From contig JALDNG010000078.1 in the NCBI GenBank assembly GCA_024349245.1, positions 830,001 to 894,000 on the forward strand: 64,000 nucleotides of DNA. Reading direction: 5' to 3'. The notes under the pieces are model-generated. The model saw nothing but the letters and a program-made list of their open reading frames with translations, did no database searches and was not told the DNA's origin. The stretch comes from Neodontobutis hainanensis. Lineage: Eukaryota; Chordata; Actinopteri; Gobiiformes; Odontobutidae. Position numbers and translations under genes: made by a program. Of this stretch, positions 12,062-23,670 are shown piece by piece (position 1 is the stretch's first letter; every line of letters begins with the position of its first letter).

Positions 12062-13254
12062 AGACAAAGTACACAAGCACAAGTCATGCTCTCCACAACA
12101 ATGTTAACCACACTCACACACATGACCTGTATCAAACTGATCTGCCTTTTGTGTTCTTTTTAAATGTCACAATAAACGGGGGCAACATTTGTGAAAGGTC
12201 AGGGCATCTGCACCTGACACAGAGCTTTGTGTTAAACACCTGTTGTACACAAGACACAACACAGACATCCGAAATAACATACTGTCCCCACCTCTTTCAT
12301 CTCCACGTGAACCTGCTTCAGTCCCCCCAACACGTCCTCCAGGTTCGTCACCACTTGTCGGATTTGATCCCTCACAGAGTCCTGTTTCTTTTTCTGATCC
12401 AGCACTTCGGGGTCCTGCTGCTGGTCAGTCCTTACTAGGCCGTTAGATTTTGAGGTTTGTGTCACGTCAGAGGAAGGAATACAAGACCCCTTCCTTCTGC
12501 TTGGGTTCAAGTGTTTTGGTGGGACTTCAGTAGAGAAGAAGCCTTTGTAATAGCTCCCATGTCCATTACAACCGTGCTCTGATCCACCCTTCGCTCTGCC
12601 CCAGTCCTGATGGATATCTCTTTCCTCCCCTCCCTCAAACAAGGAGGGTCCCGGCCCACAGTGACCATTTGGCAAATGACCCAGTGTGGGACTGTGTGGC
12701 TCAAAATGATAGCCCTCTGAGTTGTACTCCTCCTCGTCCACAGAGACATATCTAACAGTCCTTCGAGGCCTGAACCCCTGACCTTTGACCTGCAGATGGG
12801 GGAGTGGATGTGGTATCCCAGAACTGAAGGGGTAGACCCTGGTCTCATTGCGCACGACACAGCCACACTGTTCTCTGACAGGAGGGCAGTGTCTGACGGG
12901 GTAGTTCCACTGGGCAGGGTTGAGCTCCCAGGGGCACACTGGGCTCAGGTCATCTGAGTGGTTACACGGGCCCGGCCCAACAAACACAGGCCTCCTCTGT
13001 GGACTTCGATGACCAGTTCTCTCAACTCGGTTCCCTACATACTCAGTCCTTCCTAAATCCTTAACCCATGGGTCCTGGCTGTCCCTTCTGGCGTCCTGAG
13101 CTGGGTGGTCCGTCTGTCTGGCTGCTTGGAATCCACCATGATGAGTGTACGGCTGCTCCAAGTGGACGCAGCGCTGGCATGCACAGGGGGGAGCTTTGGA
13201 GTTGTGCTGAAGGAATCGGTAGTGTCCCGTTACTTGTGCTCCTTCTGTGTACAT
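11100..13254 (-). CDS. INSYN1-like coiled-coil protein, two coding exons
   Basis: Exon A is 13254-12292 and exon B 11606-11100 with TGA at 11102-11100. On the minus strand the donor is GAAAGAG|GTGGGG and the acceptor ATTATTCAG|GTGGTT, both phase 0, giving 489 residues. The splice joins one coiled coil at residues about 293-338: VRDQIRQVV, LEDVLGGLKQV, then EMKEVVEQIDRLTANID. This matches the pattern of inhibitory synaptic factor 1 (INSYN1): RxxIRQ, LExxLxxLKxV, E(K/R)EVVxQIDxLTxxxD. INSYN1 is a postsynaptic gephyrin/dystrophin-complex partner at inhibitory synapses. Outside the coil I see no similarity: the N half is His/Cys/Pro-rich with an acidic SVDEEEYNSEGY patch, then a short Asn run and a Pro-rich C terminus ending GSSVV. 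At 489 residues it is longer than human INSYN1 (about 293). The ATG at 13254 is the first in frame after a stop near 13337; an upstream exon is possible. A synaptic role is inferred, not shown. Confidence 0.8.
11978..12059. repeat. (CA)n microsatellite, about 41 units, in the intron of the INSYN1-like gene
   Basis: Perfect CA dinucleotide run on the plus strand, that is (TG)n in the transcript. It lies in the 685-nt intron (12291-11607), about 370 nt upstream of the acceptor in transcript order. Long open frames of Cys-Val or His-Thr repeats across it are artefacts. Confidence 0.98.
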
Positions 13255-13383
13255 GTCCAAAGAAGGTTTCCTTGTGAAAAAGCTCCTTAAAAAACAACAG
13301 ATTTCCTGTCGTTGAAGCTCTCTCCGGCCCAGTCATTCACTCGTTCTGTTTTCCTCATCTGTCTCTTCCAACAAGAAAACTTT

Positions 13384-13740
13384 TCTCAGCTTTTTTTTTT
13401 CTCTCCTCGAGAATGCTCTTTCTCCTTCCTTCCTGGTTGTTGTTTCTCTTCGTCTTCTTTACTGTATTTCTTAAATCTCTGAACTTGCTCTTTCCTTTTC
13501 TGGTCCAACCTTTTTCTCGTACTTTTAACTTTGTCTGAGTCCTTCTTCTTCCTCCTCAGCCTGTAGCCCTCTCTCCTTCTCAGGGCCTCTCTCTGTCTCT
13601 CGCTCTACGTCTCCCGCCTCGTTCTGTCTCATTTGCTGCTGCAGGCTCCTAGTCTCTGCCTCTCTCTGGCCGTGTATTTCCCGTTTCCTCCCCTCCCCTC
13701 TCCGGCTCTGTCTCTCCACCTCTCTCTAGCCTCTGGTATA
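13384..13740. promoter_or_regulatory. Polypyrimidine/polypurine (GA-rich) tract upstream of the INSYN1-like gene
   Basis: The plus strand is strongly C/T-biased and the minus strand is therefore GA-rich for about 350 bp, starting about 130 bp upstream of the proposed ATG. GA-rich tracts are frequent in promoters and 5'UTRs. A 64-residue minus-strand frame of Glu/Arg-rich low complexity here is probably a composition artefact. No TATA box was identified. Confidence 0.35.
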
Positions 13741-14994
13741 TTCTCTCACATACTCCGTACCTGGATTTGTGCATTTCTTCTTTCCCTTCCACCTGAAAAG
13801 CAGTCGCCTCCAGAGGCTCCTCCTTTGTAAGACTCCATCGGCTTTTCTTTCTCTGAGTCCCTGCTCCGGCACTCAGCTCATTACACAAACTCGAGCCTTT
13901 GCACTCTGCAATTAAACACTGCCTGGGATTCCTTGGCCAGAGACTGAGAGCGAAGTGAGTGGAGTAAAGAGAGGGGAGGGGATTTTCACTGGGGAGGTGG
14001 GGTTTCTAACATACACAGATGAGTGGGAGACTGAGCCATTGCCTTTGCACAAGGAGAGTTTTTTTTCACCGTAGACTGTGTATCTCTTCATATTGTACCA
14101 TGTCCTTCATTTCCCTGTCCTTTGCAACTCTTGTCATTGCTTTTATGGCTTTGTCTCGGTTGAAGTGAGTTTAGTTCTGCAGTTAAACTGAACTTCCCTC
14201 TGCTGCGGCGAGCTCAGACAACATAATAGCTCTTCTAAGTATAGAACCTTCCTTTCTCTCAGTGCTTTTAAGCGTTACATGTCTTTTTAATTATAAATCA
14301 ATGTCTAAGCACTGCAGATAATCTCACAAATGAATGGAGCCACTAAAACCCTTCACACAAAAGGAAGGAAGGATGAGCAGTCGGTATCTCCAGAGCTGTT
14401 TGTTCTCTAAAATAGAAAAACACGCCTGCGTTGTGGCTCTTTGTCCACAGCGACTGAGGACTGCGTTTATTTTCAAAGAAAATAAGTGCAGCTTTGAAAA
14501 CAATGGGTTGTAAAAATGATCTACAGAGAATAACATAAGAGAGAGATAAAGGGGCTGGACGCAGCAGGATAAGCGTCTCTGTCCCAAACCCTGGGAATGA
14601 CTTTAGTTTTAGATTCACAATCAGAAAGACATTTTTTATTAAGCTTTCTATGGATGGACACCAGATGGAGGTATTGTGAAAAACAATTATTCCCAATGTG
14701 TCAACCCAGTCTTTTCTATTTAAGAAAGCATTAGAGATATGATTGTGTGCCAAAGGAACCTCCCATGTGTGTTGGGCTGAGGGCAAAAGCTCACTACTCC
14801 ATCTACTGGTGCCAACAACTTTGGACGACTAACTAAAATACATTAACACGATAGTGAGTTTAAAGATATTTAAAGACTCGCTTTCTGTGTATTCATTCTG
14901 GACAAGTATGAGGTAATCACAGAGACAACTGTTCACAATTCTTCACTTTGGATAGTTTAGATTCAACAGTTCACTTATACATCCATGTTGTTGT

Positions 14995-15110
14995 TTTTGG
15001 GAGGAATGTTTCCAGACAGAACTTTGACACAGAAAGATCAGTGTGGCATTCAATCCCACAACTTTGCTGTGAGGTTGGAGTGCTAACCCCTCTTCTTGAG
15101 CATTTATCTC
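14995..15110. repeat. Decayed L2-like/common fish repeat fragment
   Basis: CAATCCCACAACTTTGCTGT followed by GAGGTTGGAGTGCTAACC matches the 'attcgaaccc..cttgctgtgaggc.acagtgctaacca' module of a fish repeat widely found next to L2-type sequences. Confidence 0.5.
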
Positions 15111-18094
15111 AAATTTACTAACACCTATACAGTATAGGTCAGGACAGTGTCACAGGTGGAGCCTAGTCAGAAGACTCTATCTGTGTGTTCAATTTAATTA
15201 TGTATTCAAGGCCTTGATGTCATTCCTAACCTTAAAATTGCATCATTATTTAAACCTAACTCCGTAGATTCATCCTTTTCTTACATTATACATTAGCAGC
15301 AGAATTTCCTCCTGAGTTGCACAAATAGTTTTTCATATTAGAACAGGACTTAAACACTGTCTCATACATTTGCATACAGGGACTATGAAGTCGAAGAAAG
15401 AGAGACACTTAACTCAGCTGAGGCTCTTCAAGCACATCTTCATCTCAGAGCTACAAAGAGAATAGCAGAGGTTCAAGCTGTCACTGTATCTGAAACCATA
15501 TGAACACACACATGAATGAGGTGTGTGTGTGGCTGTTACATCACACCACCTTGTGCCGTCCGGACCGCCTCCCGCTCGACTGCGCAGCCGGAGGGCAGCC
15601 GCCAAGAAAAGACTACAAGGGAGGTTTGAGCACTTAGACTCTTTGTTGTCTGTCCTTACGGGGGTCAACGTTAGAGCACATGGACACCTCTAATGAGTCT
15701 ATAGCATTGGACTGTTAGTTGATGTATGGCCTTATTTACACTTCTACCGATAATGAGGCCTTACTGAACTACTCATTAAACCAAGGGCTTATATAGTACA
15801 TGTGAAAGTCATACTTACTGTGTGTGATTATATCTAAACTCAAAAATAACTACTAGAAATCTAATGGTAATGTTTACAGAAGTAACTTAATACTTGCATT
15901 CATTTATTTTTTTGTGTCAAATGAAGGGTTTGTTGAAAACTCAGACAGCGCAATGTGAAAGAAATTAAGTTTGGATTTGGAAACCTTTCATTGTTTGCAC
16001 AAATGAGGAAATTTTCCAGTGAATAATCAACCACTATGCAAAGGCTGCCATCCTGTAGTAGCTCCGAGTCTCACATGATGTCATCTTTAGGTCATGCCTT
16101 TTACCAAACTTTAGTAACATACACATTTTATTAACTAAAAATATAGGAATTAAAGGCAGTCTTTTCAAATCCTTTTAAATAATAAACATGTTTTTATCAC
16201 CCCACTGGCTAAATCTGTTAAAGTAAGTTCCAGCTTGTGTTTATATAAAAACTGGAAGCTTGTTATTCCCCTTTGATCCAGTGAACAGTGTTTTGGCATC
16301 ACTAAAATAAAATAAATAAATAAATAAAACAGAACAGGCTTCTAGAGCTTTTAGTATTGCACTTATTGATCTTTTGTTAAAGCCAAAGCCAAAATGTCAA
16401 ATGATAACTGCAACTCTGAAAAAGTTGATAGAAAACATCTTTCATCACATTTGTCTTTGTCTGTTAATGTTAGCAGCAGTGTTGAATGAGAAATATAAAA
16501 CTGTGTCATGTCGATGTCAGTCATAGAGTGTCTCTTTTTCTCCTTCAACAAATCATTTATATAAAGCTTCGTCTCATGGTCTTTATCGTCTGCAGCGGTG
16601 CGCAGCAAAGTCTCAACTGCATTTATAATTGAGTTACATGCATTTTAATTACAATGGGGCATAATGAGGATAAAACAGTGCTCCTCTTTGTCAAGGAAAT
16701 TAAGATGTGAAGGTTTGAAATAAGAGTTGAAACTAGGGAATGTGTGATTTGCATATATCCCCAACACAAACGTGAAAGTCCGGTTTGATTTTGGAGAAAA
16801 ACAGATAAAGGCCATTTTGGAAATCAGTGAACTGAGGCTTGTAATTTATTCTTTGCATAGCGCTGTTTTCAAAGCCCAAATCCATTTCAGTGGTCCTAAT
16901 TGGACAGAGCCACACAAGTTTGGTTTGTCTGTTATCACCTTTAGCAAAAAGTTATCCGCTTTTGCAAATGAACTCTTCTAATGTAGATTGTTAGGATTCT
17001 CTTCAGACACCTGGAAGACCAGCCAGCTCTCTGCCACTCCTGCCTGGGGTTTGGTTAAATAAACTGTTTCAACTTTTCAAGTGAACTGCCTTGGTTTTGA
17101 GGTTCCCTTTTGCAAAACCATAACATAACATTTTGGTGACAGTCTTGGAACCGGACATAGCAACGTGCTTTAAGATGCTTAGTAGACAATTTCTTAGCAT
17201 CTCAGCATTTATGTTACACTTTTATGTTGTATTATTGTTGCCCTCCTGCCCCGTTGTCTTCTCTCCCTTTGACTCGGTCTTCTCTCTTTATCTCTTCATT
17301 GTCACTGAGTCCAGCTGGTCCGCACAGACAGCCACTCACCTTTAGCCTGGGTAAGTGCTTGCTCAAAAAGGAGCTCTTGTTTTGTTTTTATTTCTCATTC
17401 AACACCTTGAGATAATTTCTGAGTTGTTTTTGATTATCTTGAGGCCAACATTGATTCAGGAGGTAAAACGCAGGTCTGGTCTAAGGAGGTTGACGGTTGC
17501 TTTCAGGTCCAGCTCCTTCCTGACTCCAGTCGCTGGTGAATAAGAGTTTGTGAGAGTGAATGGATTTTTGGTAGCTCCAACTTTGGTAGAAAAGCAATAT
17601 ATAAATGCAGGCATGTTGGTGCAGGTTGAGCATATGTAGATGGTAAAGCATGGAAAGAATTTCATTAAAAAACATGAACATCTCTCAAAAACAATTACAC
17701 TGTATGTGTTCCCTTTAGTGAAAAAATAGAACAGCAGGTGAAATAAAAGTTATTAATAACATTTAAAGTGAAGAACACCAAAATACATATGGAAACAAAG
17801 AATATTATTTATATTTGTGCTGTGTATGAGTGTCTCAGTTTTTGATATTGACTGTTATAGAAATGGCCCATAATCTGAGCCATCATACACAGTGATCATC
17901 AGGGATAAACTAAAGGCATGTTCCCATTGAGCTGTAAAGGTAGAGGCTGGGTTTTAGATGAGTTTCAAATGTCAAAAAGGATATGAAGGTTTACAAAGTA
18001 GGAGCCCCTTTTTGTATTCCCACCCCTTTGGTAAGATGCTTAGGGAAAAGTAAGGTTACTAAAAGATGGTGCTGTCACCTCAGGGAATACTGCA

Positions 18095-18300
18095 CTGTCA
18101 TCCCGACCCTGGCCATTCTCCAGGTTTTACTCTGCCTCACACTTTAAGTGAGCTGGGATAGACTCCAGCCCTGTGCCGCTCTAAATAAAGATAAATCACA
18201 TAAAATGAATACTAAGAGGTTTTAGTCGTAGAGTATAGTGTGCAGTACTTCACAGGAAGAGGAAGTCCTCACTGACGCCACTGATGACGACATAACGACC
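18095..18300. repeat. Common fish repeat fragment, copy 1
   Basis: Contains TTCTCCAGGTTTTACTCTGC, then GAGCTGGGATAGACTCCAGC and GCTCTAAATAAAGA. The pattern (clearing sentence 'ccagggt.tac.c.gcct ... agctgggatag.ctccag') is typical of a high-copy fish repeat. The downstream 100 bp (GTGTGCAGT, GTCCTCACT) is also shared with the copy at 23490. Confidence 0.6.
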
Positions 18301-21300
18301 CTGCTTTTCTATGAGACCAATCTTATTTCTAACAAAGCAAGCATTTTTTGAAAAAGCTCAACAAATGCTGTGAATGGACTGATTTCCATGTAGCCTTGAA
18401 ATCACATTACTCATAGAGAGACTTTCTACAGTCGACAAAAGATCCAGATTACAACACTTCAGCTTTGTGAGGGGCTTGAACATCTCAGTCTTTTGAAGCA
18501 ACAAAGAGAACGCTACATTCAGAATGGATTTCTCCAGTTCGAGTTAGTGAACAGTGACAGTGTCAAACACATTTTACAGAAAACTACGATGAATCTAACA
18601 CATAACGAGGTCGTATCCCATACCAGCCGCCTGCACTTCGGGACAGGCCTCTCTTTTAGACACACAATGGTTAGGTTGTTAAAGAAAAAAGAGGATTATG
18701 AAACAATTCCTATTCTCCAGCCAGGAAAACACACTTGCATCACGGCCCAGCGGTGCCACAAAACCATTGTGCCCTGCAGCTCATGACATGAACTCTTTTG
18801 TGGAGTGATTTTGAAACTATTAACAATAATCTTTCATTATTAGGACCATTTTGTACTTTTCAAGCATTTGCGTGAGATGTTAAAACAGAGTCTCTGGAGC
18901 GTTTTATCTTAAACGGTACTGACACTGAGTCCAACTAAAAAGGCGACAAGACCTCAGGGTGCCATTTTTAATTTGTCTTTAAGTGGTAAATTAAGGCCAG
19001 CACTGGGGAGTTTGCAGAAAAAGCGTCCTGAAAACCCAGTTGACAATGACAAAAAGCACTGATGGACAGGATAATGACAGGGAGACAGACTGTGTTGCCT
19101 TGAGAAAGTACTGCTCAGATGGCTTACAGAAAGCCGTTGCTATGGCCGACAATAAGAAAATGGCACTGAAATGATTCATTTTGTCCTGTTCCTGCTGCGG
19201 TGAGATTGCACTTGTTTACCTGGTTCAGCGCCTCGACGGTGACGAGAGGAAGAGGGACGGACTCTGAGAGCGAGGGGGGAAAGTACAAAAGTGCGGCAGA
19301 GATGTGAGGGCATGTTTTCAGATGCCAGAAATGTGAGCCGCGTGATGAGTCCAGGCGTAGTCGAACAATTTTAAGCAGCAACAAAGTTCAAAAGAAGCAG
19401 GAAAATCAAATTAATGTGGCTGTTTGGCAAATAAACAAATGGAAGAGTTGTAATCTGATGCTGCTCCTCTGATGCTGCCAGTTTTTTCATTTAGGAAGTG
19501 TTTTTTCCTGACTTTGGTGACTCTATGTGCCTTCAAATCAAAAAATGTAAATGCAGCTGTTCATAGACTGGATCTGTGAAGTTATAGTATTTAACACATT
19601 GGTTTAATGATAGCTCTTTCTCTATGAAGGGTTTCCAACTAACCTACAGATCATGGATGATCACAGGAAAAGCTGAATACACAAACACAGAAATGTTTTT
19701 TTCCAACTTGACCAGGCATTTATGTTCATTTTCATCTCAGAAAAAATATTGTCTTTTATTGAGTTTTTTAGAAACCACTCTAAAGCAACATTATCAATTG
19801 TTGACAAGGGAGTCAAAGTGAGTGTTCTGGGGTTATCTAAAAAAAGCACAATTCTGAAAGTATGCCTCTAAATCTTTCTTTGATGCCCAGAATTCACATT
19901 TGCACACTTTATATCTTAGTCTACAAGTTGTCCAATTTTGATGGGTTTTTAAAAGGTCTGGATCAAACAGCATACGTTCAGACCTAAATGGGCTTCCATT
20001 AAGAGCTACATCATCAGAACAAACTGGAGAGACATAGGCAATGGCATTTTAAACAAACCCGGGAAGAGAAGTACATTTTTGTTTTGGCCATCCGAGGGAA
20101 AATGTTTAGGCGCCCCTGGTCTATAGCCTCTTGCAAACATGGACTTTTTCCTAACATTTGTGATCAATCATGCAGCAAAAGCGATGCAGAAGAATGTGAG
20201 GGGACACACGTTTATACATGTTTGAAGAAGAGTCCAGGTGCAGCAAAGGTCAGTGGTTAATGCACTAATATTAATATGGTATTTGTAACTCCAGGACAGA
20301 GACAGACACAATAGACAAGCTCTTTACGTTCTTTTTACACCAACACATGCTCCTTCTCCTTCGGTGGATCAACAAACATTGTCATGATCCTCACAGAGAG
20401 GTAGCACCAGTGGGATGTTCTACCTTTTATTCAGCCCCTCCAGATAAAGTCTGGACAAACAATAATGAATAGGTCCGAAGCATTGTGCATGTATAAAAGG
20501 TGTTTATTAATCCTAGTCCACTATAACACAGTCTGATCTTGTGATCTTCCTTTATTCAGTCACACCTGAAGCCGGACCTGACCCAGATAAGTCCAGTGCA
20601 AGCGACCACAGCCGAAGTCCTTTTGAAATACACTATATCCTAACATATCCATTTCAAACAAGTGTATATTTTTAACTGGCTACCTTTCGCGCTTTCTCTC
20701 AGTTTCTTAGCGACAAAGACACTGCATTTTGATAAGTCACCATTTCTTAAAGTTCAAGGCCATCCCCTTTGTGTCTGCAGTTTTTATGTTTTCTCACAAG
20801 CTGCATGAACAACACGGTTAGTCACTGCTGAGGAATTGATGCAGCAAGATTCTTACATGAATTTCCTCTAAACATGTGCCAACCTCGTGTTATCCACAAG
20901 ATAAGAGTTTACAGCATTTTGGAATTCCATCGCTCTTTTTGTTTAATGGCTGACATGCATTGCCTTCACAACATGACTCATCAAAAGACTGTGTCCTTGG
21001 AAAAGACACACTCACACATCAAACAAATCGACGTTTCTGAGAACTGCTTCTGTCATCATAAGGCTGTTTATTTAATGGCTCTTCAAAGAGACAGACGGCC
21101 ACCCCTGCAACAAAAGCAGGTATTTTGGTATAGTGTACAAGTCCAGTACAACCTAGTCCTAAGCTTTCAGTAACATGTAGCTCGTGGCCTTGAGCAGGTG
21201 TTGCTGTTAACGCTTGTATAAATAGAGTGGCTTTACTGTACATTGAGCAACTCACCAAAGGCACATTTCCAGTGAGTTTTTACGAAACAGATCAGGGATA

Positions 21301-22682
21301 TGTCATTGTACAAGTGAAACAGAGCAAGTCACAGAATGGAAGTAAAGCCGCAATAAACAAAGAACGAAGACATTTTTAATGTCACATGTTGTACTTTTGT
21401 CAATATTTTACTTCCCAAAGTGAGAGCTGTAAAGAGTCGACTTTTTCTAAAACCAAAAACGTCTGTGGATATATGATCACCAGCTCTGTGTTTTCATTAA
21501 AAGAGCAACAGTTTGCTTATTTTACTTCTTGGAATTTGAAGGTTTATCACAAGAATATGCTTCATATATATTTTTCCTTTTCCCTTCTTGTTTTTTAATC
21601 TGAGTAAGGATTATCTCTCTAACAGTCTGCAATGTTTAGCGCCACCTTTGAGAAAACAAAACACAAAAACACTGATGGAATCAAAGGCCAAAGAGTTACC
21701 AAAACTGTAAAGTATGGGACCCTTTTTTGCAATGGAAACCGTACTCCAATGAAAGCAATGCCTGATGTTCCCTACCTACTCACTGACAGCACGCTCATGC
21801 AATCAACCAGTTGCCATTTACTTAAATCTGTTCATATGTCCATTATCACTTCGAATAGAAAAAGATGTTTATAAAAGGTGGGCTACATTTCTTGACATTA
21901 ATCCTTAAACGTGACTCTTATTTAAAGTTCAGTTTTCAAAAGCAGCAGTGTTTTCATGAGAGATTTAAATCATTGGCCATTGTGTCAGATCTGGTGAATT
22001 CTATGTAATGGTTTAATGTGTGGCGCAAAACAGCCAAACTTGAAAAGCCGGAAATGACCTTGAACAGTATTTGTGCTGAGGCCCATGAGGTTTTCCAGAT
22101 ACATGACTCACAGAATGTAAAAACAAAGGCTCATATAATCCACACAAACCATGCAACAAAGATAACTAGCTACATCATCTTGTTCACAGTACACTTGAAT
22201 GTTTTGGTGTATGCTAGGCTGTGTTTTTTGCAGGTGTAAATGCAGATGACAGTGTGTTGAGGCGAGACATGGGACAATAACTGGTTTCAGCCATTTTAAG
22301 ATGTCACAATTGAAACTGATTACTGTGATTACACCAGGAAATACACATTTACCAAACAGCTTCAATTTAACCACAGCTCTTCCACATTTGTGCGTCAAGC
22401 TACTGAATAAAATGCTTATTGGGTGAAGTTAGGGAGAAGACTGTAACAGAGCCTGTATAAGCTTGTTTTTCTTTTTCTCAAATGAGACCAAAACAGAGAC
22501 AGTGGTGCCAAACACTCAAAGTGGTGAGGGGGGATTAAGAAACCCTTCAGAGGCCAAAGATTGTGACACTTGGGTATTGTTTATTATGTTTTACATGTTT
22601 AAATGTCAGGTTTCATTTGAATTTGTTTTTAAACATACATTTCTTCCATAATTCTCTTTATTTTCATGCATTTTGTGAATTT

Positions 22683-23211
22683 AAACCAAAATAACAAATC
22701 AGTAAAACCATGAACAAAACCAAAAACACAACAACAATTCAGACAACCCTAAAAAGGTAGGTATCGTCTTTGGAAGGAATTCTTAACTGCTGATTGGACG
22801 AGACATCTGTCACTCAAGATATACAGGAAGTAGGTATCTAACATTATTTCTTATACATGTGTTTTGCCTTCATATTCAGTCTTAGAAAATACAATTTCTA
22901 TTAGTTAGCAAGGAAAGAAATGGAAATCTTTCAGCGCTTTCAGGAAGGATATGCTGTGATTTTGGATCTGCTGAGAGCATATCATGGCATAAAGATAAGT
23001 CTGCAACCTCTAAACAATATCCACAATAAGGACACACGCAAATCTACCGCCGCAGGATGCTGTACTTCCTGTATATCTTAAATGACAGATGTCTCGTCCA
23101 ATCAGCAGTAAGAAGTCCGTCCACAGACATTACCTAGCTTTTCCTCTTTGTCTGAATTGTCGTTGTGTGTTCAGTTTTGTTAATTCGTTTTCTGATTTGT
23201 TATTTTGGTTT
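22683..23211. mobile_element. Palindromic MITE-like element with about 150-bp terminal inverted repeats
   Basis: Left arm 22683-22832 and right arm 23063-23211 are near-complementary, including a perfect 27-bp block (22786-22812 with 23083-23109) and an outer AAACCAAAATAACAAATCAG block that recurs inverted at 23192-23211. Between them are about 230 bp. A 53-codon open frame (22920-23081, starting MEIFQRFQEGYAV) runs from the centre into the right arm. The long-TIR structure is that of a non-autonomous DNA transposon; the superfamily is not identified and no target-site duplication is obvious. Confidence 0.85.
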
Positions 23212-23489
23212 TGTTATTTGGTTTGCACTTCACGACCACCGTAGTTACCCATTTTTTGTGTAATTTTGTCTCTGATTAATATGATTTATGTGATGTGTGG
23301 CCTGTCACATCCATCAAAGCACACTGTGTTCTTTTGTAAAAAGCAACAAAACTCTGCAGCTAAACAACATTTCCAGTGGAGCTTTATGAGTTTTAGAGGC
23401 TTTTCCACTGTCACTTTTAGCACTGCTATGTTGCAGTACAGTTACAAAAGCTGTACACTGTAGTAGAGCCATTTCCTTTATCACACCAA

Positions 23490-23670
23490 CCTAACCCATG
23501 ACTGGCCCTTCTCCAGGGTTTACTCTGCCTCACACAAACTGAGCTGGGATAGACTCCAACCCTGTGTTGCTCTAAATAAAGACACTTGGCAGATAATAAA
23601 AAATGTTAGGGTGGCATTAGTTACAGTAGTGTGCAGTGGAGGTCCTCACTCACTGCTTTAATGCCGATAA
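23490..23670. repeat. Common fish repeat fragment, copy 2
   Basis: Same order of blocks as at 18095-18300: CTTCTCCAGGGTTTACTCTG, GAGCTGGGATAGACTCCAAC, GCTCTAAATAAAGACAC and then GTGTGCAGT and GTCCTCACTCACTGC. The shared downstream part shows that both copies derive from one longer unit. Confidence 0.6.

Noticed and set aside
11891..12135. Open frames of Cys-Val or His-Thr repeats
   Set aside because: They are translations of the CA microsatellite and lie in an intron.
12507..12866. 119-codon minus-strand frame
   Set aside because: Shadow of the INSYN1-like exon A in another frame; only the 13254-12292 frame splices into the coiled coil.
11100..13254. Assignment as INSYN2A/INSYN2B (FAM196) rather than INSYN1-like
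   Set aside because: INSYN2 proteins as I know them end in a different C-terminal block and lie in DOCK gene introns; the coil here fits the INSYN1 pattern better.
13525..13888. Glu/Arg-rich minus-strand frames
   Set aside because: They follow from the GA-rich composition of the tract; no family similarity or clean start.
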